From: Bacteroidales bacterium
GTDB taxonomy: Bacteria > Bacteroidota > Bacteroidia > Bacteroidales > UBA932
DNA length: 42,835 bases
Assembly (NCBI GenBank): GCA_004554455.1
Contig: SFMG01000016.1
Span: 1 to 42,835 of the forward strand
Direction of reading: 5' to 3'
Made by a program: the position numbers and the translations under genes. A model generated the notes under the pieces. It made no database searches and was not told the origin of the DNA. It worked only from the letters and a program-made list of their open reading frames with translations. Within the stretch, counting starts at the first letter, position 1. Each line of letters begins with the position of its first letter. Positions 16,164-25,725 of this stretch are shown piece after piece.

Positions 16164-18061
16164 GGAAATTACTAATCATACCTTGCCTGCTTGCAGGCAT
16201 AGCCGCCTGGGCAGGACCTGTTTCCGTACGCCCGGCCAACTCCCCCGACGGAAAGATGCTCACGATGGAGGAGACGATTTTCGGCAGGGAACTCTACCCA
16301 AGCTTCCCCGGCTGGAATCCCGTCCGCAAGGCTCCTAAGCCCGAAAGGGCCTGGAGTGAGAACGGCAGCCTTATGCTCAGGACCGGCAGGGACACGATAT
16401 GCGTCGCCCGCAGCGAAGAGCCGGGCATAGTATATGGCGAGACGGTCAGCCGCAACGAGTTCGGCATAAACGGAGGCATATTCTGGAGTCCCGATTCCAG
16501 CCGCATAGCCTTCTACCGCAAGGACGAAAGGGCGGTGAGCCTCTTCCCCCTGCTGGACATACGCAGCCGCACGGGCGAACTGCGCCAGATACGCTACCCT
16601 ATGGCCGGTATGGCCTCCGAACATATCAGCCTGCTGGTCTATGACCTGGCCTCCGGAAGCACGGTCTGCTGCAAAGTTGACGACTTCAGCGACGAGCGCT
16701 ATCTGACCAACATATCCTGGACTCCGGACAGCCGCAAGATCATCATACAGGTGGTGGACCGGGAGCAGGAGAACGTTAATATGAATATGTACAGCGCCAG
16801 CGACGGACGCTTCCTCAGGACCATACTGCGCGAACACGACAGCCGCTATGCCGAGCCCCTCGACCCCGTTTGGTTCCTCAAGGGGGACGGCAGCCGCTTC
16901 ATTTACAGGACCAACTGCCGCGACGGCTACCGCAATCTCTATCTCTGCGACACCCTGGGCAGCGTCACCCGCCTGACCTGCACGGACGCGGACGTGAAGT
17001 ACGTCGCCAACGACGGACGCTATGTCTATTACACCTCAGCCGAGGTCTCCCCTGTCGAGAACCATCTCTTCCGGGTGGAACTGAAGCGGCGCAAGGGCAG
17101 GATGGAGCCGGGCAAGGCGGACAGACTGACCTTCGGGGAGGGTTGGCACGAGGTGCTGATGGATGAAGACTGCAGCAGCTTCATTGACCGCTGGTCCAGT
17201 CTGAACAACCCGGGTACGATTCAGAGGGTGAGCTGCGACGGGAAGAAGCGCGAGACCCTGTCGCAGGCGGCGGACCCTACTTTGGACTGGGCCTTCTGCG
17301 AAATCGAGCTCGGCACGGTTCCGAGCGCCGACGGCAGATACGAGAACTGGTACAGGCTCATACGGCCGAAGGACTTCGACCCGCAGAAAAAATATCCCGT
17401 AATCGTATATGTATATGGCGGCCCGCATTCGCAGATGGTGCGCAACAGCTGGCTGGCACAGTTGCGGCGCTGGGAAATGTATATGGCCCAAAGGGGCTAT
17501 CTGGTCTATGTCCAGGACAACAGGGGCACCGAGAACAGGGGCGCCGAATTCGAGAAGGCCATACACAGGCAGTGCGGCAGCGCGGAGACGGCCGACCAGC
17601 TCAAGGGACTGGAAATGCTGATGGAACTGCCGTACGTGGACCGCGAGCGCATAGGCGTGCACGGCTGGAGCTACGGCGGCTTTATGACCATAAGTCTGAT
17701 GACGGCCAGGCCTGACATCTTCAAGGTGGGAGTGGCCGGCGGACCGGTAATCGACTGGAAGTGGTACGAGGTGATGTACGGCGAGCGCTATATGGACAGG
17801 CCGGAGGAAAACCCGGAGGGCTACGCCGCCAGCAGTCTTATGGGCAAGGCCGGGAAACTCAGGGGAAAACTGCTGATATGCCAGGGAGCTGTGGACAACA
17901 CCGTGGTATGGGAACACAGTCTCAGCTTCATACAGGAGTGCATAGACCTGGGCATACAGGTGGACTACTTCCCTTACCCCGTGGCCGAACACAATGTAAT
18001 GGGACGCAACCGCATACACCTGATGGACAAGGTGTCCCTCTATTTCGAAGATTATCTCTGA
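16160..18061 (+). CDS. S9B-family prolyl di/tripeptidyl peptidase, secreted
   Basis: About 633 residues from the ATG at 16160 (ATGA overlap with the previous stop). The signal peptide is MRKLLIIPCLLAGIAAWAGP. A beta-propeller domain (about 30-390) carries NEFGINGG, FWSPDSSRIAFYRKDE and TRYPMAGM-like motifs (here IRYPMAGMASEH). The hydrolase domain has the nucleophile elbow GWSYGG (Ser near 504), Asp in GAVDNTV (near 579) and His in AEHNV (near 611), so the triad is complete. The propeller resembles the prolyl tripeptidyl peptidase/DPP-IV group of Bacteroidota, which trims peptides after proline in the periplasm. It is shorter than typical ~700-residue members. Confidence 0.92.
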   Translation: MRKLLIIPCLLAGIAAWAGPVSVRPANSPDGKMLTMEETIFGRELYPSFPGWNPVRKAPKPERAWSENGSLMLRTGRDTICVARSEEPGIVYGETVSRNEFGINGGIFWSPDSSRIAFYRKDERAVSLFPLLDIRSRTGELRQIRYPMAGMASEHISLLVYDLASGSTVCCKVDDFSDERYLTNISWTPDSRKIIIQVVDREQENVNMNMYSASDGRFLRTILREHDSRYAEPLDPVWFLKGDGSRFIYRTNCRDGYRNLYLCDTLGSVTRLTCTDADVKYVANDGRYVYYTSAEVSPVENHLFRVELKRRKGRMEPGKADRLTFGEGWHEVLMDEDCSSFIDRWSSLNNPGTIQRVSCDGKKRETLSQAADPTLDWAFCEIELGTVPSADGRYENWYRLIRPKDFDPQKKYPVIVYVYGGPHSQMVRNSWLAQLRRWEMYMAQRGYLVYVQDNRGTENRGAEFEKAIHRQCGSAETADQLKGLEMLMELPYVDRERIGVHGWSYGGFMTISLMTARPDIFKVGVAGGPVIDWKWYEVMYGERYMDRPEENPEGYAASSLMGKAGKLRGKLLICQGAVDNTVVWEHSLSFIQECIDLGIQVDYFPYPVAEHNVMGRNRIHLMDKVSLYFEDYL

Positions 18062-18065
18062 GACG

Positions 18066-19901
18066 ATGAAACAATTCTGGAGGACTCTACGCAGATTCGT
18101 GAAGCCTTACAGGGCTTATGTTTTTGGAGCCGTCGGGCTGAATATGCTCTCGGCGGTCTTCAACATATTCTCCTTCTCACTGATCATACCCATCTTGCAG
18201 ATACTCTTCAAGATGGACACAACCCAATACGTGCATATTCCGTGGGACAGTGCCGACCTTAGTCTCAAGGAACTGGTTATCAACAACTTCTACGCCTATT
18301 GCCAGGAGCTGATAGCGAGCTCCGGGGAATCCCGCGCCCTGCTTCTGATAGGCCTGTTCTTCGCGGCGATGACCCTGGTCAAGTGCTCGAGCTACTTCGG
18401 GGCCTCCGCAATTATGATCCCTCTGCGCACCGGCGTGGTGAGGGACCTGCGCACCAAGGTTTACGACAAGCTTATGGGCCTGCCTCTGGGCTTCTTCTCC
18501 AACGAGCGCAAGGGCGACATAGTGGCCAGGATGAGCGGGGACGTGAGCGAGGTGGAGAACTCGATAATGAGCTCGCTGGATATGCTGCTGAAGAATCCTA
18601 TACTGATAATCATCTACTTCGGCACCCTGATAGCGGTGAGCTGGGAGCTTACCCTCTTCACTCTTGCCGTGGTGCCGCTGATGGCCTGGGGAATGGGAGC
18701 CCTCGGACGCACTCTGAAGAAAAAGTCCCTCAGGGCCCAGGGCAAGTGGTCGGACATAATGTCGCAGCTGGACGAGACCCTCGGCGGCCTCCGCATAATC
18801 AAGGCCTTCAATGCCGAGGACAAGATGAGAGACCGTTTCAGGGGCACCTGTGACGATTACAGGCGCATTTCCGGCCGCGTGGCCACCCGTCAGGCCGCGG
18901 CCCATCCGGTCAGCGAGTTCCTCGGTACCCTGATGATAATCGTGGTGCTCTGGTTCGGAGGACGTCTCATCCTCAGCGGTTCCCAGCTGATAGACGCCCC
19001 TACCTTCATCTTCTATATGCTCATACTCTACAGCGTGCTGCAGCCTATCAAGGACTTCTCGAAGGCGAGCTACAGCATTCCGAAGGGCCTCGCATCCATG
19101 GAAAGGATAGACAAGATACTCCTGGCTGAGAACAATGTGAAAGAGGCCGCAGACGCCGCTCCGGTGAAGGGTTTCAGCGACTGCATCGAATTCAGGGACG
19201 TGCATTTCAGCTACGACGGGGAACGCGAGGTACTCAAGGATATAAACATACGCATCCCCAAGGGCAGCACAGTTGCTATAGTAGGACAGTCCGGCAGCGG
19301 CAAGTCCACGCTCGTGGACCTCATACCGAGGTACTGGGACGTCAGTTCGGGCAGCATAAGCATAGACGGCAGGGACATTCGTGGACTCCGTATCCAGGAC
19401 CTGCGCGGCCTGATAGGCAATGTCAACCAGGAGGCCATACTCTTCAACGACAGCATATTCAACAATATCGCCTTCGGAGTGGAGAACGCCACCATGGAGG
19501 AGGTGGTCGCAGCGGCGAAGATAGCCAACGCACACGATTTCATAATGGAGAAAGAGGATGGCTATATGACCAACATAGGCGACAGGGGCAGCAAGCTCTC
19601 GGGCGGACAGCGCCAGAGAATCAGCATTGCGAGGGCCATTCTCGCCAACCCGGACATACTCATACTCGATGAGGCCACCTCGGCCCTCGACACCGAGTCC
19701 GAGAGACTGGTACAGGAGGCGCTGGACCGCCTGACAAGCAGCAGGACCACCATTGCCATCGCCCACCGCCTGTCCACCATAAAGAATGCCGACGAGATTC
19801 TGGTAATGAACGAGGGACGCATTGTGGAACGCGGACGCCACGACGAGCTGGTGGCTCTCGACGGCTATTACAAGAAACTGAATGATATGCAGGCCTTATG
19901 A
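18066..19901 (+). CDS. ABC exporter, fused permease-ATPase (MsbA-like)
   Basis: 611 residues, a half-transporter with an N-terminal six-helix type-1 exporter domain (about 1-330) and a C-terminal ATPase. Walker A is GQSGSGKST (near 406), the Q-loop region is VNQEAILFN, the signature LSGGQRQR is near 511, Walker B is ILILDEATS (near 533) and the switch His is in AHRLS. Homodimers of this group flip lipids or lipid-linked molecules; MsbA itself moves lipid A precursors. The substrate cannot be read from the sequence. It starts 4 bp after the peptidase gene and overlaps the VanZ-like gene by 4 bp. Confidence 0.94.
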   Translation: MKQFWRTLRRFVKPYRAYVFGAVGLNMLSAVFNIFSFSLIIPILQILFKMDTTQYVHIPWDSADLSLKELVINNFYAYCQELIASSGESRALLLIGLFFAAMTLVKCSSYFGASAIMIPLRTGVVRDLRTKVYDKLMGLPLGFFSNERKGDIVARMSGDVSEVENSIMSSLDMLLKNPILIIIYFGTLIAVSWELTLFTLAVVPLMAWGMGALGRTLKKKSLRAQGKWSDIMSQLDETLGGLRIIKAFNAEDKMRDRFRGTCDDYRRISGRVATRQAAAHPVSEFLGTLMIIVVLWFGGRLILSGSQLIDAPTFIFYMLILYSVLQPIKDFSKASYSIPKGLASMERIDKILLAENNVKEAADAAPVKGFSDCIEFRDVHFSYDGEREVLKDINIRIPKGSTVAIVGQSGSGKSTLVDLIPRYWDVSSGSISIDGRDIRGLRIQDLRGLIGNVNQEAILFNDSIFNNIAFGVENATMEEVVAAAKIANAHDFIMEKEDGYMTNIGDRGSKLSGGQRQRISIARAILANPDILILDEATSALDTESERLVQEALDRLTSSRTTIAIAHRLSTIKNADEILVMNEGRIVERGRHDELVALDGYYKKLNDMQAL

Positions 19902-20302
19902 TGAATCCAAAGACTGTGAAACTTTGCTGGAGGTTGCTTGCCCTGCTCTATCTGGGAGCGGTCGCCTACCTCTGTTTCGGCCATCTGTCCCCTGACGAGA
20001 GTCTGCCGAGAGCGATTTTCGGCATCCCTTCGGACAAGATCGCCCACTTCGGAATGTTCTTCCCCTTCCCTATCATAGCCATATATGCCTTCCATAACAG
20101 CAAGGGCAGGCCGGGACGCTTCTTCGTCTTCCTCGCGATAAGCTATTTCCTCGGAATGATGCTGGCTATGGGTACGGAGCTGATCCAGGGCACCACAGAC
20201 TACAGAAGTTCCGATATGCTGGACCTTGTGGCCGACTCGCTGGGACTTATGACCGGCTGTGTCACCGTAACGGTAATCAAATCCTTCGGCGGAAAATGGT
20301 AA
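19898..20302 (+). CDS. VanZ-like membrane protein
   Basis: 134 residues with about four hydrophobic helices. It has the VanZ family features: a Ser/Asp-Lys-His-Phe motif (SDKIAHFGMFF) after the first helix and TELIQ...RSSDMLDLVADSLG near the end. VanZ-like proteins are associated with envelope and glycopeptide tolerance, but their chemistry is not settled. Two adjacent ATG codons (19898 and 19901) are possible starts; the first gives an ATGA overlap with the ABC gene stop. The next gene starts 7 bp before this one ends. Confidence 0.9.
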   Translation: MMNPKTVKLCWRLLALLYLGAVAYLCFGHLSPDESLPRAIFGIPSDKIAHFGMFFPFPIIAIYAFHNSKGRPGRFFVFLAISYFLGMMLAMGTELIQGTTDYRSSDMLDLVADSLGLMTGCVTVTVIKSFGGKW

Positions 20303-23300
20303 GGAAGATGGTCCTCTCCCTCTGCTGCCTTGCCGGGATGGCTTGCAGCGGAACTCTTCTGGCCCAGACCAGACTGGACGTGGCGGATTTCAAGGAGGAA
20401 TGCGACTCGCTGACCGCCTTGCTGGAAAAGCGCACGCAAGTGCGTTCCGTGGTGCGTATCAAACAGCTGAGCGCCAACGGCCAGCTGCTGAATTTCAGCT
20501 TCACGGAACACATAGGCGACTGGAGATGGACCAGGGAGGACATCAGATGGTTCCGCAAGGAGCTTAAGGCAAGACTCCCGGAGAAATACAAGGACTACAG
20601 CATAGGCGAACTCAAGTGCCGCAAGCTCGACCTCAACCGCTATGTCACTCCTGTCAGGAATGACAACGGCCGTCCGGCGGAAACGGCATACAGGGTCAGG
20701 GACCGCCGCAGCGAAGTGAAGCCCCTGGTGACGAGGGTGGAGTCCGAGAGCTATGACAAGGGCCTGAGCGGCAGGCACATAGCCCTGTGGCAGAGCCACG
20801 GCCGCTATTTCGAGGAGAAACTGGACCGCTGGGAGTGGCAGAGAGCCACCATCTTTGAGACCGTGGAAGACCTCTACACCCAGAGTTACGTGCTGCCTTT
20901 CCTCGTTCCTATGCTGGAGAATGCCGGAGCCGTGGTGATGCTGCCGCGCGAGAGGGATTTCAGCCGCATCGAGCGTCTGGCCGACAACGACCCCGCATTG
21001 GACGGCAGCTGCGACAGCTACACCGAAAAAGGCGACTGGAGCGATGCAGGAACGGGCTTCCGCAACGCCAAGAGCGAATATACGGGCATAGACAATCCTT
21101 TCCGTATGGGCAGCGCCAGGAAGGCGTCCCAGAAGGCGGGCTCGGAGGCGAGCGCCAGCTGGAGCGTGGATATGCCTGAACGCGGCAGCTATGCCGTATA
21201 TATTTCATATACCACCCTGGAGAACAGCACCGACTGCGCAAGCTACACCGTCCACCATCTGGGCGGCGACACCCATTTCAGAGTGAATCAGCAGATGGGA
21301 GGCGGAATGTGGGTATATCTGGGCGATTTCGAGCTCCCTGAGGGGCGCAGCACCGTCGTCACCCTCGACTGCGGAGTGCCGGAGGGCTGCAGTTCCAAGG
21401 GCAAGTCGGTCAGCGCCGATGCCGTGAAGGTGGGTGGCGGAATGGGCAACATAGCCAGGTCCTCATCCGGAAGCGGCAACCCTCCCGTATGCTCCGGCAT
21501 GCCGAGATTCACAGAGGGAGCCCGCTACTGGCTGCAGTGGTCTGGGTTCGACGAAAAAGTCTGGAACCTCAACGAACAGAAATCCGACTACAGGGACGAT
21601 TTCATGTGCAGGGGACCGTGGGTACAGCATCTGAGCGGAGGCTCGAGGATCAACCCGAAGGAGGAAGGAAAACATATACCCGTGGACCTCTCCTTCGCCT
21701 TCCACACCGACGCCGGCACCAGACTGGGCGATACCATTGTGGGCACCCTTGCCATATACACCCTGCTGAAAGAGAATTCCCGCGAATATACGGACGGCAG
21801 CGACAGGATGGCCGCAAGGGAATACACCGAGCTGGTACAGGGCCAGATTGTGGATGACATACGCGCCGGATTCGAGCCGCAATGGAGCCGCAGGCAGCTC
21901 TGGGACCGTTCCTATAGCGAGTCCCGCATGCCGAATGTGCCGGCTATGCTGCTCGAGCTGCTCTCGCACCAGAATTTCGCGGATATGAAATACGGCCTGG
22001 ACCCGGCCTTCCGCTTCACCGTAAGCCGCTCCATCTACAAGGGCATGCTCAAGTTCCTGAGCAACCGCTACGGCTGCAGCTATGTCGTGCAGCCCCTGCC
22101 TGTGAACTCCTTCTCAGCAAGCTTCCTCAGGGACTCGGACGGGGAGCTGGCCATGGACGGCGAGGGCCGCTTCAGGATGTGCCTTAAATGGAAAGATACG
22201 CCCGACAGCCTGGAAGAAACGGCAGTCGCAGACCATTATATATTATATACGCGAAAAGACGACGGCGGCTGGGACAATGGACGCAGGATAGACTGCAGCT
22301 GGGATGGCGACTTCCGCAGCTGCGAGACGGCCATAGAGCCGGGGAGCATATATTCCTGGAAAGTGGAGGCCTGCAACGCCGGCGGACGCAGCTTCCCTTC
22401 GCGGACGATGAGCGCAGGCATACCTTTGCAGGCCATAAGCAGCGACGGCAAATCCCTGACGAGCACGGCCGTACTGGCTGTTGACAACTTCGACCGCGTT
22501 GCCTCGCCTACCTGGTACGACTCTTACGAATATGCAGGCTTCGACAACCGTCAGGACGGTGGCATAGGATATATGTACGACTGCGCTTTCATCGGCGATA
22601 TGTACGAATGGCACCGCCATCTGCCGTGGATGGACGACGACTGTCCCGGCTTCGGCGGCTCCTACACCGACTGGGCAGACCGTATCGTAGCCGGCAACAC
22701 GATGGACTGGAGCGCAAGGCACGGCAGGCTTATCTTCGACTGCGGATATGCCTTCTGTTCCGCATCGTCGGACGCATTCGCCGCCACGCCTGAACTGGCC
22801 GAAGGCATATATGCCCTCGATCTGATATGCGGCAAGCAGGTCAGCAGCTACAGCGGCGCCGGCAGATTCCCGGCCCGCCACACGGTCTTCCCCGAAGGGC
22901 TGCAGGAAGCCATACGCAAGTACTGCGGCAGGGGCGGAAACCTGCTGGTCAGCGGAGCATATATAGCCACAGACGCCTGGGGAGGCATATATCCCTTCCG
23001 GCAGGACAGTCTGAGCGCAGTGAAGGCAAGGGAGTTCTGCATGGAAGTGCTGGGCTACAAGTGGCTGAGCAACTATGCCAGCCGCAGCTGCGAGGCAAGG
23101 GGCTGCTGGCTGAGCTATATGCCGGAGAAAATCGCCTGCCGCCGCAATCCGTGCGAGGAGGGCTACGGCATAGAGTCTCCGGACGGGATAGTGCCTGCCG
23201 ACTCGAGGGGCATAAGCATAATGCGCTATTCGGACAGCAATGTCTCCGCCGGAGTCATATTCAGGAACAGGGGCTACAGCTGCCTGAGCCTGGGTTTCCC

Positions 23301-23376
23301 TATCGAAACTATTGACGATGAAAAGCAGGCCGCAGCGCTTATGAAGGCCTCCATTGAACTGATATTGAACAAATAG
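20296..23376 (+). CDS. Secreted N-acetylmuramoyl-L-alanine amidase-like protein with inserted golvesin-type domain
   Basis: 1026 residues with a signal peptide (VLSLCCLAGMACSGTLLA). Motifs of a zinc amidase_3 fold are spread along the chain: LWQSHGRYF (near 163-171), IFETVEDLYTQSYV, FAFHTDAG (near 467-474) and MLLELLSHQNF with the likely catalytic Glu near 553. Between the first and second halves lies a beta-sandwich stretch (SDAGTGFRNAKSEY, YAVYISYTTLENSTDCASYTVHH, VWVYLGDFELPEG-type), like the golvesin C-terminal/xanthan-lyase domain. A fibronectin-III-like domain (about 620-712) and a C-terminal alpha/beta domain follow. Such proteins are often labelled xanthan lyase in databases, but the zinc motifs favour peptidoglycan amidase. 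It overlaps the VanZ gene by 7 bp. Confidence 0.85.
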   Translation: MVRKMVLSLCCLAGMACSGTLLAQTRLDVADFKEECDSLTALLEKRTQVRSVVRIKQLSANGQLLNFSFTEHIGDWRWTREDIRWFRKELKARLPEKYKDYSIGELKCRKLDLNRYVTPVRNDNGRPAETAYRVRDRRSEVKPLVTRVESESYDKGLSGRHIALWQSHGRYFEEKLDRWEWQRATIFETVEDLYTQSYVLPFLVPMLENAGAVVMLPRERDFSRIERLADNDPALDGSCDSYTEKGDWSDAGTGFRNAKSEYTGIDNPFRMGSARKASQKAGSEASASWSVDMPERGSYAVYISYTTLENSTDCASYTVHHLGGDTHFRVNQQMGGGMWVYLGDFELPEGRSTVVTLDCGVPEGCSSKGKSVSADAVKVGGGMGNIARSSSGSGNPPVCSGMPRFTEGARYWLQWSGFDEKVWNLNEQKSDYRDDFMCRGPWVQHLSGGSRINPKEEGKHIPVDLSFAFHTDAGTRLGDTIVGTLAIYTLLKENSREYTDGSDRMAAREYTELVQGQIVDDIRAGFEPQWSRRQLWDRSYSESRMPNVPAMLLELLSHQNFADMKYGLDPAFRFTVSRSIYKGMLKFLSNRYGCSYVVQPLPVNSFSASFLRDSDGELAMDGEGRFRMCLKWKDTPDSLEETAVADHYILYTRKDDGGWDNGRRIDCSWDGDFRSCETAIEPGSIYSWKVEACNAGGRSFPSRTMSAGIPLQAISSDGKSLTSTAVLAVDNFDRVASPTWYDSYEYAGFDNRQDGGIGYMYDCAFIGDMYEWHRHLPWMDDDCPGFGGSYTDWADRIVAGNTMDWSARHGRLIFDCGYAFCSASSDAFAATPELAEGIYALDLICGKQVSSYSGAGRFPARHTVFPEGLQEAIRKYCGRGGNLLVSGAYIATDAWGGIYPFRQDSLSAVKAREFCMEVLGYKWLSNYASRSCEARGCWLSYMPEKIACRRNPCEEGYGIESPDGIVPADSRGISIMRYSDSNVSAGVIFRNRGYSCLSLGFPIETIDDEKQAAALMKASIELILNK

Positions 23377-23383
23377 CCACAAT

Positions 23384-24505
23384 ATGAGAAACACTATCAT
23401 TATCTGTGCGGCCCTGCTTGCGGCCGCCTGCAGCACCGGAAACGCTCCGGTGCTCATTCCCGAGGAGAATTTCTCGGAAACGATTGACGGAAAACAGGTT
23501 GAGCTCTGCACGATAAGAGGCGGAGAGCTCACGCTCCAGGCGACCAATTACGGCTGCCGGGTTGTAAGTCTCTGGGCCCCTGACCGCAACGGGAAACTGG
23601 AGGACGTGGTTCTGGGCTACGACTGTCTGGAGAAATATGTGCATAACAGCGGCGAGCGCTTCCTCGGCCCTACGGTGGGACCGGTGGCAAACCGCATCGC
23701 CAATGGAAAGTTCAGCGTCGATGGGATCGAATACACTCTCCCGCAGAACAACAACGGCCAGACCCTCCACGGAGGCCTCAAGGGCGTCGATTTGCTGGTC
23801 TGGGACATAGTTGACAGGACTGACAGCTCCCTGACCATGAGTCTCTGCCGCGAGAAGGGACTGGACGGCTTCCCGGGCGACATCCACGTGGAGGTCAGCT
23901 ACACCCTCACTTCCGACAACCGCTTTGTGATAAGCTACAGGGCCGACAGCGACGAGGCCTGCCCTCTCAACTTCTCCAACCACAGCATTTTCAACCTCAA
24001 GGGCGAGGGCAACGGCACCATCCTCGACCACGAGCTGACCATTTTCGCCGACGCCACCACCCCTGTGGACTCCGTACTCATCCCTACCGGAGAGATAGCC
24101 CCTGTGGAGGGCACTCCTTTCGACTTCAGAGAGGCCCACACCATAGGCGAGCGCATAGATGCAGATGACGAGCAGCTGCGCAACGGAAACGGCTATGACC
24201 ACAACTGGGTGCTCAGACGCGAGAGCGAAGACGGAGTGGAGCTGGCCGCCATACTCTACGAGCCGGCTTCTGGACGTGAGATGAGGGTTTACACCGACCA
24301 GAAAGGCCTGCAGTTCTATGCCGGAAACTTCTTCGACGGTCTGTCAAGCGGCAAGTACGGCAGGACCTTCGATTTCCGCGAGGCCCTGGCCCTCGAGGCC
24401 CAGAACTTCCCGGACGCAGTCAACCACGAGAACTTCCCTGAAAGCATATACAGGCCCGGTGAAGAGTATCACCAGACCTGCATATACGAATTCAATGTAA
24501 GGTAA
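23384..24505 (+). CDS. galM: Aldose 1-epimerase, predicted lipoprotein
   Basis: 373 residues. It interconverts alpha and beta anomers of aldoses such as galactose. Family motifs present: TNYGCRVVSLWAPDR, GPTVGPVANRIANGKF (with the active-site Arg), NNGQTLHGGLKG (His), FSNHSIFNLKGEG (second His) and ALEAQNFPDAVN (catalytic Glu). The N-terminus MRNTIIICAALLAAACSTGN is a lipoprotein signal, so this copy would be lipid-anchored in the envelope rather than cytosolic. It is the last gene of the nadE run, 7 bp after the amidase, and ends 7 bp before a convergent gene. Confidence 0.94.
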   Translation: MRNTIIICAALLAAACSTGNAPVLIPEENFSETIDGKQVELCTIRGGELTLQATNYGCRVVSLWAPDRNGKLEDVVLGYDCLEKYVHNSGERFLGPTVGPVANRIANGKFSVDGIEYTLPQNNNGQTLHGGLKGVDLLVWDIVDRTDSSLTMSLCREKGLDGFPGDIHVEVSYTLTSDNRFVISYRADSDEACPLNFSNHSIFNLKGEGNGTILDHELTIFADATTPVDSVLIPTGEIAPVEGTPFDFREAHTIGERIDADDEQLRNGNGYDHNWVLRRESEDGVELAAILYEPASGREMRVYTDQKGLQFYAGNFFDGLSSGKYGRTFDFREALALEAQNFPDAVNHENFPESIYRPGEEYHQTCIYEFNVR

Positions 24506-24512
24506 GCCGCTC

Positions 24513-25721
24513 TCAGGCGAGCCTTCCAGGATATGCCTTAAGGCCCTCTGCAAGTATGTGGAGGGCTTTTTTGAGCTCAGGCACCTCGAGGACGTAGGCA
24601 ATGCGGACCTGACGGGTGCCCTCGCCCGGAGTCTTGTAGAATGAGGCGACAGGTGTGGTCATGGTGGTCGCGCCCTCGTAGCGGAAGTCGGTGAGCATCC
24701 AGCGGCAGAAGGACTCCGCACTGTCAACCGGCAGTTCGGCTATGGTGTAGAAGGCGCCGAGAGGCTTCGGAGCGAATACACCCGGGATGGCATTGAGCAT
24801 CTCCACCGCGCAGTCGCGTCTGGCTATGTACTCGGCCTTGACGGCATCGAAGTACTCGTCAGGTGTGTCCAGGGCGCCCATTGCGGCATACTGGCCGAGG
24901 ACAGGCGGGCAGAGACGGCTCTGACCGAACTTGAGAGCAGCAGCCATAACCTCCTTGTTGTGGGATGCCATGCAGCCTATGCGGGCTCCGCAGAGATTGT
25001 AGCGCTTGGAAACGGAATCCACGAGTATGACGTTCTGGTCCAGGTCAGGAATATTCATTGCCGAGAAGTGCGGTTCGTCGGTGTAGCAGAACTCGCGATA
25101 GACCTCGTCGCTGATGAGGAAGAGGTCGTGGCGGCGGCAGAAGTCTCCCAGCTGGAGCATTTCCTCGCGGGAGAAGAGCTTGCCCGTAGGATTGCAAGGG
25201 TTGCTGATGAGCACGGCCTTGGTCCTGTCGCTGACCAGTTTCTCGAACTCCTCTATAGGCGGCACCTTGAAGCCGTCGCGTATGTCGGTGTGCACGGCCT
25301 TGAGCACTATGCCGTTGAGCTGCGCGAAGGTGTTGTAATTGGTGTAATACGGCTCTATGACTATGATTTCGTCGCCTGCATCCGCCGCAATCTGCATCGC
25401 CACGGAGAAGGCCTCGCTGCCGGCCACGTCTATGATGATCTCGGAGAGGTCCAGTTCTATGCCTATCTTGCGGTAGTATTTTTCTATCATTCCCTTGCGG
25501 AGCTCGGCGAAACCGAGGGAGTTGGTATAGGAGAGATGGTCTATCTCCCTGCACTTGCGGGCCACTGCCTCGAGGGCGCACTCCGGGGACTTGATGTCCG
25601 GAGCTCCCACGTTGAGATGATAAACCTTGACGCCATCTGCCTTCGCAGCGTCTGCGAGGGGAACGAGCTTCCTGATTGCGGAAGCGGGCATTGATTCTGC
25701 CTTCCTGGAAATTTTAGCCAT
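24513..25721 (-). CDS. PLP-dependent class I/II aminotransferase
   Basis: About 402 residues from the ATG at 25719-25721 (MAKISRKAESMPASAIRKL); a longer frame upstream overlaps manC. Fold-type-I motifs are present: YTNSLGFAELRKGM, VAGSEAFSVAMQIAADAGDEIIVIEPYYTNY, SNPCNPTGKLFSREEM, LISDEVYREFCYTDE and the PLP lysine in SVSKRYNLCGARIG. The group includes aspartate/aromatic aminotransferases (AspC/PatA-like); the substrate is not fixed by the motifs. It follows manC by 4 bp and is convergent with the galM gene. Confidence 0.92.
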   Translation of the reverse strand: MAKISRKAESMPASAIRKLVPLADAAKADGVKVYHLNVGAPDIKSPECALEAVARKCREIDHLSYTNSLGFAELRKGMIEKYYRKIGIELDLSEIIIDVAGSEAFSVAMQIAADAGDEIIVIEPYYTNYNTFAQLNGIVLKAVHTDIRDGFKVPPIEEFEKLVSDRTKAVLISNPCNPTGKLFSREEMLQLGDFCRRHDLFLISDEVYREFCYTDEPHFSAMNIPDLDQNVILVDSVSKRYNLCGARIGCMASHNKEVMAAALKFGQSRLCPPVLGQYAAMGALDTPDEYFDAVKAEYIARRDCAVEMLNAIPGVFAPKPLGAFYTIAELPVDSAESFCRWMLTDFRYEGATTMTTPVASFYKTPGEGTRQVRIAYVLEVPELKKALHILAEGLKAYPGRLA

Positions 25722-25725
25722 TATC

